Positions 38,127 to 46,800 of a stretch of DNA of 50,138 nucleotides are shown here, piece after piece (the stretch's first letter is position 1; the number at the start of each line of letters is the position of its first letter). Made by a program: the position numbers and the translations under genes. The notes under the pieces are model-generated. The model made no database searches, was not told the origin of the DNA, and saw nothing but the letters and a program-made list of their open reading frames with translations. The stretch covers positions 170,252-220,389 of the forward strand of contig NZ_ML769323.1 of assembly GCF_009720365.1 (NCBI RefSeq), given 5' to 3'. This DNA comes from Catellatospora paridis. Lineage in GTDB: Bacteria; Actinomycetota; Actinomycetes; Mycobacteriales; Micromonosporaceae.

Positions 38127-38702
38127 GTGACTGAGGGGACCGATCCGACGCAGGAACTGCGCTTCGACCGTACGCAGGAGATCCCGACCGAGGCGTTGCA
38201 GACCCAGCAGCCCACGCCGGGCCAGAAGGACTTCAAGACGGGTGTGGCAGCGGTGCCCGCCCAGCGCCAGGTGGAGCACACGGTCTCCTTCGAGCCGACG
38301 CTCGCCCCGGGGCAGATCGTCACGTCGGGCCACCTCAAGCGCCCCGACGTGCCGTTCGGCGTGCGGATGCGGCAGCTGAAGGCGGGCGGCCGCTGGAGCG
38401 TGGCCGGCGCGATCTTCCTGCTGGTGTCCTGGGGGCTGTGGGCCGCCTCGGCGGGCGCGGACAGCGATCGCGCCGGGCTCACCCTGGCGCTGTTCCTCAT
38501 CATCCTGGTCGGGGTCGGCCTGTTCGCGCTGTGCCGCCTCGTCGGCGGAGTCGTGCTGGAGAAGGTCATGGGCCGGACCCGGCGCAGCGCCTGGCTGTCC
38601 CACGCCGTGATCGGCCTCTACCTGGTCGTCGCCGGCGGCTCCTACCTGAGCTCGATCGGCTGGGTCGTGGACGCCTGGAACTTCCTGCGCGGCGTCCGCT
38701 GA
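38127..38702 (+). CDS. Hypothetical membrane protein
   Basis: A 191 aa protein whose first about 90 residues are polar (TEGTDPTQELRFDRTQEIPTEAL...), followed by three predicted helices: about 92-108 (GAIFLLVSWGLWAASA), 115-140 (LALFLIILVGVGLFALCRLVGG) and 160-178. No domain is recognised. The start at GTG 38127 is favoured by the adjacent TAGCAT hexamer; a frame from 38097 would overlap that element. A long palindrome follows the stop. Confidence 0.72.
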   Translation: MTEGTDPTQELRFDRTQEIPTEALQTQQPTPGQKDFKTGVAAVPAQRQVEHTVSFEPTLAPGQIVTSGHLKRPDVPFGVRMRQLKAGGRWSVAGAIFLLVSWGLWAASAGADSDRAGLTLALFLIILVGVGLFALCRLVGGVVLEKVMGRTRRSAWLSHAVIGLYLVVAGGSYLSSIGWVVDAWNFLRGVR

Positions 38703-38735
38703 CCCGACCCCGTTCCACTCCGCTCCGCGCTGTTT

Positions 38736-38802
38736 GAAGATCGCCGTTTCCGGTCAAGATCTGTGGCCCGACCGCAGATTCCGACCGGAAACGGCGATCT
38801 TC
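38736..38802. repeat. Long palindrome, family B copy 2
   Basis: Arms GAAGATCGCCGTTTCCGGTC (38736-38755) and 38783-38802 pair perfectly over 20 bp, with an inner TCTG/CAGA stem. The outer right end (GAAACGGCGATCTTCG) is shared exactly with the element at 4700-4760 and its flank. It follows the membrane protein gene by about 33 nt and could act as its terminator. Confidence 0.8.
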
Positions 38803-38873
38803 GCGTTTGTGGGATGTCGCGAATCGGGATGAACTAGGGTGAACCAGCTCGACCGAACGCGGGGGAGGGTGGC

Positions 38874-39464
38874 GTGAGGCTCCGGTATCCGTTGGCCGCC
38901 GCGCTGGGGGTCGTCCTGGTGGGCGGTGGCATCGCGCTCGGCCACGGTCTGCTCGCCGACCCTGTCGCCACCGCGACCGCGGGCACGGCCGCCACTCCGC
39001 CGCAGGTGGCCGCCCCGGTGACGCCCAGTGGCACGCCCGCCTCCACGCCCGCGGCCATCCCCGGCCTCGCGCCGTTCGTCGGCACCTGGCGGGTGCACGG
39101 CGCCGAGCTGACCATCAAGCCGGACGGCACGGCCACCGAACGCATCCAGCTCGGCCCGTGCCGCGGCATCTCCGTCCCGGTCCGATGCACGGCCGAAGCG
39201 ACCTTCAAGGTGGACCTGAGCCCGGGCGCGCCGCACCTGCTCTACACCGGGTTCCGCTACACCGATGACGACGGCGCCACGGTCGTGCCGGACAGCCTCG
39301 AAGGCCTGCCCCGCGTCGGCGACGGCTACCGGGTGCGGGTCTTCGCCCCCGGCGTCCTCGAACTGATCCCGCTCACCGAGCACCTGCGCCAGATCCTCGG
39401 CTCGCCCTACCGCTGCAACACGACTGCCGACGAGTACTCCCACCGGCGCCTCTGCAACGCCTGA
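38874..39464 (+). CDS. Secreted hypothetical protein
   Basis: A 196 aa protein with a signal-peptide-like N terminus (RLRYPLAAALGVVLVGGGIALGHG), a Thr/Pro/Ala-rich linker (about 32-60) and a beta-rich domain from GLAPFVGTWRVHGAELTIKPDG. Cys residues at about 102, 111, 182 and 194 could form two disulfides. The lipocalin-like FVGTW opening is suggestive only. No lipobox is present. TAGGGT at 38835-38840 and a GGGGGAGGG ribosome site precede the GTG. Confidence 0.72.
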   Translation: MRLRYPLAAALGVVLVGGGIALGHGLLADPVATATAGTAATPPQVAAPVTPSGTPASTPAAIPGLAPFVGTWRVHGAELTIKPDGTATERIQLGPCRGISVPVRCTAEATFKVDLSPGAPHLLYTGFRYTDDDGATVVPDSLEGLPRVGDGYRVRVFAPGVLELIPLTEHLRQILGSPYRCNTTADEYSHRRLCNA

Positions 39465-39476
39465 CGAGGTCCGCGC

Positions 39477-40586
39477 TCAGACGATGGCGCGCAGGTAGGG
39501 GATCCGGGCCAGCACCAGCGAGATGCCGAACGAGGCCGGCAGGACGATCGCGAAGGTGAGGGCCACCGTCGACAGCGAGGCCGTCGCGTTCGGGACGAGC
39601 CGCACGGTGAAGGCCAGCACCAGCAGGTGGACCAGGAACACGCCGAAGGAGGCGTCGGACAGCCGGACGATCCAGCGCCGGACCCGCTCCGGCAGCGTGA
39701 TGCGGCGGAACACCGCGATGCCGACCAGGAAGACCAGGATCGAGGCGACCGCGCAGACCGTGCCGAGGTTGTGCGCCGGCAGGAGCACGTGCAGCAGGCG
39801 GTACTGCGTGTGGCCGAACTGCCAGGCGATCTCCGCCAGCAGCGCCAGCGCGCCGACGGCGGCCAGCACCGTGGCCCGCCGGCTCAGCACGGTGTTGCGC
39901 AGCGCCCAGCCCGCCGCGAAGTAGCCGACGAAGGGCCACCAGTAGGTCAGCATGCCCAGCGAGATCGGCCGTGAGTTGCCGAGCAGCGCCGACATCCTCG
40001 GCATGGTGTAGACCGCCATGGTCCAGGCGAGCGCCACTGCCGCGAAGATCTTGGCGCGCCGCTCGTCGTCCCCCAGGAACGCCGCCAGCACCGGCGCGAT
40101 CAGGTACAGGCCGGCGATCAGCCACAGGAAGTAGAACGCCACCACGATGTTGGCGTCGATGACCAGCTGGCCCAGCTTGGGGCCGGTGAGGTTCACGCCG
40201 TTCTGCAGCAGGCCCAGGACCACGACGAGGTAGATCACGTGCCAGGCCACGATCGCCGGGACGATGCGCAGGAACCGGCGGCGGTAGAAGGCCGCCGGAC
40301 CGGCCGCGTGGACCTTGGGGTTCAGCAGCAGCGCGCCGCTGATCATGACGAACACCGGAACCGCCCAGCTCGAGCCCAGATCGATGGCCACGGCGAGCCA
40401 CCACTCGGTCGAGCGCTTCGGCTCGTTGCGGATCGACGAGCCGAACACGTGGATGGCGACGACGGAACAGATCGCCAGGATCCGAAGAACATCGAGTCCG
40501 TGGTCGCGGCCGGCGCGGTCGGCGGTGGTCGGACCGGGCGCGGGGTGCTCGGCCGCGGGTTCGGTCCGGGTGGGGGTGGTGGTCAC
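39477..40586 (-). CDS. Acyltransferase family (acyltransferase 3) membrane protein
   Basis: A 369 aa integral membrane protein with about ten helices. Family signs are GLDVLRILAICSVVAIHVFG (with the catalytic-region His), PVFVMISGALLLNP, FYRRRFLRIVPAIVAWHVIYL and the final SDASFGVFLVHLLVLAF. Such enzymes O-acylate sugars or lipids at the envelope; the acceptor is unknown. I choose the GTG at 40586, which has TATCGT 8 nt upstream and no ribosome site (leaderless). A longer frame to 40736 would run through the tRNA-Gly gene and is rejected. Confidence 0.87.
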   Translation of the reverse strand: MTTTPTRTEPAAEHPAPGPTTADRAGRDHGLDVLRILAICSVVAIHVFGSSIRNEPKRSTEWWLAVAIDLGSSWAVPVFVMISGALLLNPKVHAAGPAAFYRRRFLRIVPAIVAWHVIYLVVVLGLLQNGVNLTGPKLGQLVIDANIVVAFYFLWLIAGLYLIAPVLAAFLGDDERRAKIFAAVALAWTMAVYTMPRMSALLGNSRPISLGMLTYWWPFVGYFAAGWALRNTVLSRRATVLAAVGALALLAEIAWQFGHTQYRLLHVLLPAHNLGTVCAVASILVFLVGIAVFRRITLPERVRRWIVRLSDASFGVFLVHLLVLAFTVRLVPNATASLSTVALTFAIVLPASFGISLVLARIPYLRAIV

Positions 40587-40594
40587 GGCCAGGG

Positions 40595-40600
40595 ACGATA
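40595..40600 (-). promoter_or_regulatory. -10 element before the acyltransferase gene
   Basis: TATCGT on the minus strand, 8 nt from the GTG at 40586, suggests a leaderless transcript. Confidence 0.4.
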
Positions 40601-40630
40601 CGCGATGCGCGGCTGTCCGGCACGACGACG

Positions 40631-40670
40631 ACGGCCCAGGTTCGGCAAGGGTGCCGATTACCTGGGCCGT
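40631..40670 (-). terminator. Terminator of the tRNA-Pro/tRNA-Gly unit
   Basis: Arms ACGGCCCAGGT (40631-40641) and 40660-40670 pair perfectly, with an inner CGGCA/TGCCG stem. It lies 7 nt after the 3' CCA of tRNA-Gly on the minus strand. Confidence 0.75.
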
Positions 40671-40676
40671 CATCAG

Positions 40677-40750
40677 TGGAGCGGGCGACGAGAATCGAAC
40701 TCGCGTAGTCAGTTTGGAAGACTGAAGCTCTACCATTGAGCTACGCCCGC
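40677..40750 (-). tRNA. tRNA-Gly (anticodon TCC)
   Basis: Complete cloverleaf: acceptor GCGGGCG pairs with CGCCCGC, D stem GCTC/GAGC, anticodon stem TCAGT/ACTGA with loop CTTCCAA, and a T arm with TTCGATT. The discriminator is T and CCA is encoded (40677-40679). Confidence 0.96.
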
Positions 40751-40815
40751 GCGGCCCCTAGTTTAGCGGCCCGTCAGCGCGGCCCGTCGGCGAGGTCGAC
40801 GTGCCGGACCGTGGC

Positions 40816-40892
40816 TGGTCGGGGTGGCCGGATTCGAACCGACGGCCCCTCGCTCCCAAAGCGAGTGCGCTACCAAGCTGCGCTACACCCCG
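40816..40892 (-). tRNA. tRNA-Pro (anticodon TGG)
   Basis: Complete cloverleaf: acceptor CGGGGTG/CACCCCG, D arm GCGC...GCGC, anticodon stem CTCGC/GCGAG with loop TTTGGGA, T arm with TTCGAAT, discriminator A and encoded CCA (40816-40818). It is upstream of tRNA-Gly on the same strand, 65 nt apart, and probably shares its transcript. Confidence 0.96.
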
Positions 40893-41182
40893 TTGCGCCG
40901 GTGACCGGCGCCCCCGGAAGTGTATGCGGTCTTCGCACCTGGTCGCACACCCATATAACCGTGTCCCGTTATGAATGATTTTCGGCATTTGCCCCCTGGC
41001 GACCCCTCTGCCATCTATGGTGGAGCCAGGGACGGGGAGACGATTCGCCCCCTCGCTCGCCGGTCCAGGAGTGCGCCGGGGTTCGTTCGTCCGAGCCGGT
41101 GTGACGCTCCTGGATCGGCGCCCACGGTGAGGCGGGGGAGGCGCCGGCGGTGGCCCGGGACCCCCGGTGGGGCTTTGTTCGA
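40893..41182. other. Gap upstream of the tRNAs
   Basis: No convincing gene is seen. A short palindrome GCGCCGGT-G-ACCGGCGC lies just upstream of tRNA-Pro. The AT-rich stretch near 40950-40985 is the likeliest place for the tRNA promoter on the minus strand. Confidence 0.4.
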
Positions 41183-41482
41183 TCAGGCGGATGGGGCTCC
41201 ACCGGGCTGCGAGGGCCCGTCGGTGTGGATCAGATGCGCGTTGGCGGGGGTGAGCCGTTCCGGCCTGATCTTCTTGTGCAGCCATACCGTCAGCGCCACG
41301 GTGAGCACCGCGAAGAACGCCGCGCCCGCGAGCGCCAGTTCCTTGCCGGCGGCCGGCGCGGCCCAGACCGGCAGCGGCCCGGCGAGCGGAGTCGCGTACG
41401 CGGCGGAGGCCAAGCCCATCAGCGGCCCGCCGACGTCGGCGAGCAAGGTGGCCAGCAGGGCTGACGCATCGAACGGTGGCAC
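41183..41482 (-). CDS. Small membrane protein (99 aa)
   Basis: A short protein with one hydrophobic segment at about 11-35 and a clear helix at about 45-66 (ELALAGAAFFAVLTVALTVWL) followed by basic HKKIRPERL and a polar tail. It is probably inserted in the cytoplasmic membrane; there is no recognised domain. The GTG at 41482 has GGAGGAG 7 nt upstream, which decides the start over a TTG at 41503. Confidence 0.65.
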   Translation of the reverse strand: MPPFDASALLATLLADVGGPLMGLASAAYATPLAGPLPVWAAPAAGKELALAGAAFFAVLTVALTVWLHKKIRPERLTPANAHLIHTDGPSQPGGAPSA

Positions 41483-41728
41483 GGCGGTCTCCTCCCCGGA
41501 CAACCCGCCCAGTTTGTCTGCTTTGCTGGATATTATGGTGGTGCCGCGCCCGGGATGTGTGACATCCGCCGAGAACCACGGCCCGATGCCAGGGGGTAGC
41601 CAGGTATTCGCCTACACTCGACCGGGCTTCGCTGTCCGCGTGTCGGACCGGCCTCATGACGCGGCGTGGCCGAGCAGTACAGTGCGAAGGCCCGTCAAAA
41701 CGACCGAAAGATCCCAAGGAGTACGCCA

Positions 41729-43096
41729 GTGAAGAGCACCGTCGAGACTCTGAGCCCGACGCGAGTGCGGCTCGCCATCGAGGTGCCGTTCGCAGAGCTC
41801 GAGCCGAGCCTGAAGAAGGCGTACCGGGAGATCGCGGCGCAGGTGAACATCCCCGGCTTCCGCAAGGGCAAGATCCCGGCCCAGGTCATCGACGCGCGAG
41901 TGGGCCGCGGCGCGGTGCTGCAGGAGGCGATCGAGGAGGCCATCCCGCAGCAGATCTTCGCCGCCGTGCGCGAGCACGAGGTCAAGCTGCTGGGCCGTCC
42001 GGCCGTGGACAACCTCGAGTTCTCCGACGGCCAGCCGCTGAAGTTCACCGCCGAGGTCGACGTGCGCCCCGAGCTGACCATGCCCGAGCTGAGCGCCATC
42101 AAGGTCGAGGTCGAGCCGCTGGCCATCGCCGACGCCGAGATCGACGAGCAGGTCGACGGCCTGCGCCAGCGCTTCGCGACCCTGAAGACGGTCGAGCGCG
42201 CCGCCGCCACCGGTGACTACGTGCAGCTCGACCTGATCGCCACGGTCGACGGCGCGGAGGTCGAGGGCGGCACCGCCAGCAACATCTCCCACGAGCTCGG
42301 CTCCGGCCAGCTCCTCAAGGGCCTCGACGAGGCCATCGTCGGCCTGTCCGCCGGCGAGGAGGCGACCTTCACCAGCCAGCTCGTGGGCGGCGAGTTCGCC
42401 GGCCGCGACGCCGACGTGAAGGTGACCGTGCGCACGGTCAAGGAGAAGGAGCTCCCCGAGCTCGACGACGACTTCGCCGGCCTGGCCAGCGAGTTCGACA
42501 CCCTGGAGGAGCTGCGCGGCGACCTGCGCGAGCGGATCACCCGGGTGAAGAAGGTCGAGCAGCTGTACGCCGCCCGTGACAAGGCGCTCTCCGAGCTGGT
42601 GAAGCAGGCCAACGTGCCGGCGCCGGAGGGTGTCGTCTCCGACGAGGTCGAGCAGCGCAAGGCGGCCATGGTCGAGCAGCTCGAGCGGATGGGCGCGAGC
42701 CTCGAGGAGTACCTCGCCGCCGAGGAGAAGACCGAGGAGCAGATCGACACCGAGCTCGCCGAGGCGGCCGCCGAGGGCGTGAAGATCCAGCTGGTGCTGG
42801 ACACCATCGCCGAGTCGGAGAACGTCGAGGTCTCCGACGACGAGTACGGTCACGAGATCGTGCACCGCGCCCAGCGTGCCGGTGTCGCGCCGCAGGTGTA
42901 CTACGACCGCCTGGTCCAGCAGGGCGCCGCGGCCGCCGTCTACGGCGACGTGCGCCGGGGCAAGGCGCTGGCGCTGGTCATGGAGCGGGTCGTTATGACC
43001 GACACCGACGGCGAGGTGCTGAGCCTGGACTCGCTGCGCGAGGACAACGGCCACGAGGGCCACGACCACGGTGACCACGAGGGTCACAACCACTGA
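41729..43096 (+). CDS. tig: Trigger factor
   Basis: Ribosome-bound chaperone and peptidyl-prolyl isomerase of 455 aa. The N-terminal ribosome-binding domain has GFRKGKIPAQVID (the GFRxGKxP signature), followed by the FKBP domain (DYVQLDLIATVDG to about 230) and a helical C-terminal domain. The last about 18 residues are rich in His, Asp and Glu (NGHEGHDHGDHEGHNH), a possible metal-binding tail. GTG at 41729 has AAGGAG 7 nt upstream; a longer frame from 41666 is rejected. It leads the tig-clpP1-clpP2-clpX block. Confidence 0.95.
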   Translation: MKSTVETLSPTRVRLAIEVPFAELEPSLKKAYREIAAQVNIPGFRKGKIPAQVIDARVGRGAVLQEAIEEAIPQQIFAAVREHEVKLLGRPAVDNLEFSDGQPLKFTAEVDVRPELTMPELSAIKVEVEPLAIADAEIDEQVDGLRQRFATLKTVERAAATGDYVQLDLIATVDGAEVEGGTASNISHELGSGQLLKGLDEAIVGLSAGEEATFTSQLVGGEFAGRDADVKVTVRTVKEKELPELDDDFAGLASEFDTLEELRGDLRERITRVKKVEQLYAARDKALSELVKQANVPAPEGVVSDEVEQRKAAMVEQLERMGASLEEYLAAEEKTEEQIDTELAEAAAEGVKIQLVLDTIAESENVEVSDDEYGHEIVHRAQRAGVAPQVYYDRLVQQGAAAAVYGDVRRGKALALVMERVVMTDTDGEVLSLDSLREDNGHEGHDHGDHEGHNH

Positions 43097-43106
43097 CATG
43101 TTGATC

Positions 43107-43144
43107 GCGAAGGACCCGTTCACCACCGTGGGCGGGTCCTTCGC
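43107..43144 (+). terminator. Terminator after tig
   Basis: Arms 43107-43118 and 43133-43144 pair perfectly over 12 bp with a 14 nt loop, 11 nt after the tig stop. It implies that clpP1 has its own promoter. Confidence 0.75.
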
Positions 43145-43165
43145 CGTTCATGCCGGGGCGGGGTG

Positions 43166-43179
43166 CGCTGACAGCGAAC
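43166..43179 (+). promoter_or_regulatory. Candidate ClgR activator box upstream of clpP1
   Basis: CGCTGACAGCGAAC matches the core of the ClgR consensus reported for Corynebacterium (CGCYNANRGCGWWS) at every position. ClgR activates clpP genes in several actinobacteria. The box centre is roughly 57 nt upstream of the start site expected from the TAGGGT -10 element at 43218-43223, and no good -35 is present, as expected for an activated promoter. Confidence 0.6.
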
Positions 43180-43253
43180 ACGCCGATCTCGGGGAAGCTG
43201 CGGTCAGTGGCAGCGGTTAGGGTCGCTGTAGGACAACGAGAAAGGCTGCCGAT

Positions 43254-43865
43254 ATGAGCGAGCTGCACGTTCCATCTGCGCGGGGTTCCGATCCGATCGC
43301 CGGCGGCCTCGACGATTCTGTGTACAACCGCCTGCTCAAGGAGCGCATCGTCTTCCTGGGCAGTGACGTGAACACCCAGGTCGCCAACCGGATCTGCGCG
43401 CAGCTGCTGCTGCTGTCCGCCGAGGACCCGGACCGCGACATCTACCTGTACATCAACTCGCCCGGCGGCTCGGTGTACGACGGCATGGCGATCTACGACA
43501 CCATGCAGTACATCAAGAACGACGTGGCGACGATCGCGCTGGGCATGGCGGCCTCGATGGGGCAGATGCTGCTGTGCGCGGGCGCCAAGGGCAAGCGGTC
43601 CGCGCTGCCGCACGCGCGGATCATGATGCACCAGGCCTCCGGTGGCATCGGCGGCACCGCGGCCGACATCGCCATCCAGGCCGAGCAGATGATCTACACC
43701 AAGAAGCTGATGATCGACTTGATCGCCCAGCACACCGGCCAGCCGGTGGCGCAGATCGAGGCGGACAGCGACCGCGACCGCTGGTTCAACGCGGAGGCGG
43801 CCAAGGAGTACGGCTTCATCGACCACGTCATCACCTCGGCGCAGGCCGTGCCGGTCGGGAACTGA
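43254..43865 (+). CDS. clpP1: ATP-dependent Clp protease proteolytic subunit 1
   Basis: Serine protease of 203 aa. Catalytic triad: Ser101 in [11 protein letters not shown], His126 in MMHQASGG and Asp175 in DSDRDRWF. It assembles with ClpP2 into a mixed tetradecamer fed by ClpX or ClpC in actinobacteria. The ATG follows GAGAAAGG. It is 12 nt upstream of clpP2, so the two form an operon controlled from the region with the ClgR-like box. Confidence 0.96.
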   Translation: MSELHVPSARGSDPIAGGLDDSVYNRLLKERIVFLGSDVNTQVANRICAQLLLLSAEDPDRDIYLYINSPGGSVYDGMAIYDTMQYIKNDVATIALGMAASMGQMLLCAGAKGKRSALPHARIMMHQASGGIGGTAADIAIQAEQMIYTKKLMIDLIAQHTGQPVAQIEADSDRDRWFNAEAAKEYGFIDHVITSAQAVPVGN

Positions 43866-43877
43866 AGGAGCTAAACG

Positions 43878-44531
43878 ATGTTTCCAAACCTGAAGCCGAG
43901 CTTCGCCGAGGTCAGCAACCGTTACATCATCCCGTCGTTCATCGAGCGCACGTCGTACGGGACGAAGGAGACCAACCCGTACAACAAGATGTTCGAGGAC
44001 CGCATCATCTTCCTGGGTGTGCAGGTCGACGACGCGTCCGCCAACGACGTGATGGCGCAGCTGCTGGTGCTGGAGGCAGCCGACCCGGACCGTGACATCA
44101 CCATGTACATCAACTCGCCCGGTGGCTCGTTCACGGCGATGACCGCGATCTACGACACCATGCAGTTCGTGCGTCCCGACATCCAGACGGTGTGCCTGGG
44201 CCAGGCGGCCAGTGCGGCGGCAGTGCTGCTGGCGGCGGGCACGCCGGGCAAGCGCCTGGCGCTGCCGAACTCGCGCATCATCATCCACCAGCCGGCCACC
44301 GAGGGCGGCTACGGGCAGGGCTCGGACATCGAGATCCAGGCTCGGGAGATCATGCGGATGCGCACCCAGCTGGAGGAGATGCTGTCGCGTCACTCCGGCA
44401 AGGACCTGGCGCAGGTCAAGAAGGACATCGACCGTGACAAGATCCTCACGGCCGCCGAGGCGCTGGACTACGGCCTGGTCGACTCCGTGATGACGAGCCG
44501 CAAGAAGAGCCTCATGGCGGGCGCTCGCTGA
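43878..44531 (+). CDS. clpP2: ATP-dependent Clp protease proteolytic subunit 2
   Basis: Second ClpP of 217 aa with a longer N terminus ([24 protein letters not shown]). Triad: Ser112 in GQAASAAAV, His137 in [11 protein letters not shown], and Asp in [10 protein letters not shown]. In mycobacteria the ClpP2 ring binds the unfoldase and ClpP1 mostly provides activity. GAAGGAG precedes the start 11 nt upstream of the ATG. A terminator follows, so clpX is transcribed separately. Confidence 0.96.
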   Translation: MFPNLKPSFAEVSNRYIIPSFIERTSYGTKETNPYNKMFEDRIIFLGVQVDDASANDVMAQLLVLEAADPDRDITMYINSPGGSFTAMTAIYDTMQFVRPDIQTVCLGQAASAAAVLLAAGTPGKRLALPNSRIIIHQPATEGGYGQGSDIEIQAREIMRMRTQLEEMLSRHSGKDLAQVKKDIDRDKILTAAEALDYGLVDSVMTSRKKSLMAGAR

Positions 44532-44540
44532 GCATCGCTC

Positions 44541-44572
44541 GGTGCCGTTCACCCCAACAGGTGGACGGCACC
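44541..44572 (+). terminator. Terminator after clpP2
   Basis: Arms 44541-44553 and 44560-44572 pair over 12 of 13 bases around a 6 nt loop, 9 nt after the clpP2 stop. The remaining 160 nt before clpX should hold its promoter. Confidence 0.75.
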
Positions 44573-44731
44573 ACCGCGGTGTCGGAGTCGCGTGTCAGAA
44601 TCTGGTTCATCGGTTGGCGGGGTGGGGACGCCGCAAACCGCCTCACAACAGGTAACGTCAAGGCAGAACCGATGTCGGGCCGTCTCGTGCGGCACGACGT
44701 TCGTCCGCTTCAGGGGCAGGGGGAGTCGTAG

Positions 44732-46024
44732 GTGGCACGGATCGACGGCGGCGACCTGCTGAAATGCTCCTTCTGTGGCAAGTCGCAGCGACAGGTGAAG
44801 AAACTCATCGCCGGACCCGGCGTCTACATCTGCGATGAGTGCATCGATCTCTGCAACGAGATCATCGAAGAGGAGCTCGCCGGCGAGGAGCAGGTCCGCT
44901 GGGAAGAGCTGCCCAAGCCGATGGAGATCTGCCAGTTCCTCGACTCATACGTGGTGGGCCAGGACGGCGCCAAGAAGGCCATCGCGGTCGCGGTCTACAA
45001 CCACTACAAGCGGCTGCAGGCCGACGCGGCGCAGACCCGTGGCGGTGAGGCTGTCGAGTTGGCGAAGAGCAACATCCTGCTCATCGGCCCGACCGGCACC
45101 GGCAAGACGCACCTCGCGCAGACCCTGGCCCGCATGCTCAACGTCCCGTTCGCGATAGCCGACGCGACCGCGCTGACCGAGGCCGGCTACGTGGGTGAGG
45201 ATGTCGAGAACATCCTCCTCAAGCTCATTCAGGCCGCCGACTGGGACATCAAGCGCGCCGAGACCGGCATCGTCTACATCGACGAGATCGACAAGATCGC
45301 CCGCAAGTCCGACAGCCCCTCGATCACCCGTGACGTCTCCGGTGAGGGCGTGCAGCAGGCGCTGCTGAAGATCCTGGAAGGCACCCGGGCCAACGTGCCG
45401 CCGCAGGGCGGCCGCAAGCACCCGCAACAGGACTTCGTCGAGATCGACACCACGAACATCCTGTTCATCTGCGGTGGCGCGTTCGCCGGCCTGGAGCAGA
45501 TCATCGAGCAGCGCACCGCGCGCTCGGGCCTGGGCTTCGGCGCGCACCTGCGGGCGGTCTCCGACCGCACCAACGACGAGGTGCTGGCCAAGGTCATGCC
45601 GGAGGACATGCTGAAGTTCGGCATCATCCCGGAGTTCATCGGCCGCCTGCCCGTCATCACCACGGTGCGCAGCCTCGACCGCGAGGCGCTTGTCAAGATC
45701 CTGACCGAGCCCCGCAACGCCCTGGTGAAGCAGTATCAGCGCCTGTTCGAGCTCGACAACGTGGTGCTGGACTTCGACGAGGAGGCCCTGGGGGCGATCG
45801 CCGACCAGGCCATGCTGCGCAACACCGGCGCCCGCGGCCTGCGGGCGATCATGGAAGAGGTCCTGCTCTCCGTGATGTACGAGGTGCCCAGCGACCCGAA
45901 CGCCGAGCGCGTGCTGATCACCCGCGACACCGTGCTGGAGAAGGTCTACCCGACCATCGTGCCGCGGCGCGACCTCAGCACCGGCCGCCGGGCGCGTCAC
46001 CACCGCGAGGAGAAGACCGCCTGA
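44732..46024 (+). CDS. clpX: ATP-dependent Clp protease ATP-binding subunit ClpX
   Basis: AAA+ unfoldase of 430 aa that delivers substrates to ClpP1P2. The N-terminal zinc domain has CSFC (Cys12, Cys15) and CDEC (Cys34, Cys37). Walker A is GPTGTGKT (119-126), with Walker B VYIDEIDK and a GYVGED pore segment ([11 protein letters not shown]). Sensor and arginine-finger region ISRD... appear as [21 protein letters not shown]. The length is standard. GTG start with AGGGGGAG before it. A terminator shared with the convergent regulator gene follows. Confidence 0.97.
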   Translation: MARIDGGDLLKCSFCGKSQRQVKKLIAGPGVYICDECIDLCNEIIEEELAGEEQVRWEELPKPMEICQFLDSYVVGQDGAKKAIAVAVYNHYKRLQADAAQTRGGEAVELAKSNILLIGPTGTGKTHLAQTLARMLNVPFAIADATALTEAGYVGEDVENILLKLIQAADWDIKRAETGIVYIDEIDKIARKSDSPSITRDVSGEGVQQALLKILEGTRANVPPQGGRKHPQQDFVEIDTTNILFICGGAFAGLEQIIEQRTARSGLGFGAHLRAVSDRTNDEVLAKVMPEDMLKFGIIPEFIGRLPVITTVRSLDREALVKILTEPRNALVKQYQRLFELDNVVLDFDEEALGAIADQAMLRNTGARGLRAIMEEVLLSVMYEVPSDPNAERVLITRDTVLEKVYPTIVPRRDLSTGRRARHHREEKTA

Positions 46025-46034
46025 CCACGCGAAG

Positions 46035-46065
46035 AAGCGCCGTCCCGCAGCTCGGGGCGGCGCTT
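46035..46065. terminator. Terminator between clpX and the cupin regulator
   Basis: Arms AAGCGCCGTCCC (46035-46046) and 46054-46065 pair over 12 bp with one wobble and a 7 nt loop. It lies between convergent genes and serves clpX at least. Confidence 0.75.
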
Positions 46066-46078
46066 TCGTCGTAGCCGG

Positions 46079-46762
46079 TCAGCGCTGGGCGATGAGCGAA
46101 CCGCGGCGGCGGTCGAAGTCGCCGGGCGGCATCGCCACGATCATGACGAGCCGGGCGGGCGAGTCCAGCGCGTTGCGGACCGTGTGCGCCCGGTCGGCGC
46201 GGAAGTCCAGGGTCTGCCCGACGTGCACCAGGTGCTCGACGCCGTCGACGGTGACCACGATCTGCCCGACCAGCACGTGCACCATGCACCGGGTGCCGGG
46301 CAGCAGTTCCTCGGCCTCGTAGCGTTCCTGCGGGGCGAAGCGCCAGTCCCACAGCTCCACGAAGTCCGGATCGCTCAGGCCGCGCAGCAGCCGTCCCGTG
46401 CCGCCGCGTCCGCCGCGCCAGAGCACGGGAGCGTCGTCCATCTCGCTGAGATGCACGGTCCGGTCGGCGGCGGGCTGGAGCAGGCGGGCCACGGTGACAC
46501 CGAAGGCGTCCGCGATGCGGGCCAGGGTGCCGACGCTGGGATTGGTGCGGCTGCCCTCGATCTGGACCAGCATGCCCTTGCTGACCCCGGACCGGCCGGA
46601 CAGTTCGTCCAGGGACCAGCCGCGGCCGGCCCGCAGCGCGCGCACGTGCAGCGCGACCGCGGCGTTGATCTCCTCGAGGGGCAGATGCCGGGGCCGGGGA
46701 GCGTGCGAACCGTCGCCGCGCTCGGTGGATCGGGCCCGTTCGATCGTCGTATCGGTCAACAC
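46079..46762 (-). CDS. XRE-family regulator with C-terminal cupin domain
   Basis: A transcription factor of about 227 aa. Residues about 28-85 form an XRE helix-turn-helix (LRAGRGWSLDELSGRSGVS, then QIEGSRTNPSVGTLARIADAFGV). The C-terminal half is a cupin (RFAPQERYEAEELL, VHVLVGQIVVTVDGVEHLV) that senses a small molecule. It is divergent from a DMT-family transporter, a common pairing in which the cupin regulator controls the exporter. I prefer the GTG at 46762 with AAAGGA before it over a TTG at 46780. Confidence 0.87.
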   Translation of the reverse strand: MLTDTTIERARSTERGDGSHAPRPRHLPLEEINAAVALHVRALRAGRGWSLDELSGRSGVSKGMLVQIEGSRTNPSVGTLARIADAFGVTVARLLQPAADRTVHLSEMDDAPVLWRGGRGGTGRLLRGLSDPDFVELWDWRFAPQERYEAEELLPGTRCMVHVLVGQIVVTVDGVEHLVHVGQTLDFRADRAHTVRNALDSPARLVMIVAMPPGDFDRRRGSLIAQR

Positions 46763-46795
46763 GCTGTCCTTTGCGGTCAATACTGTGATACGAAC
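46749..46795. promoter_or_regulatory. Inverted repeat between regulator and DMT transporter
   Basis: TCGTATC (from about 46747) and GATACGA (ending about 46793) form a 7 bp inverted repeat across the divergent start region, with similar GGTCAA motifs inside. It is a candidate operator for the cupin regulator. The spacing is wide (about 33 nt), so this is tentative. Confidence 0.35.
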
Positions 46796-46800
46796 TCGTC

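Noticed and set aside
40587..40736. N-terminal extension of the acyltransferase into the tRNA-Gly region
   Set aside because: The extension translates the complement of a terminator and tRNA-Gly; the true start is the GTG at 40586.
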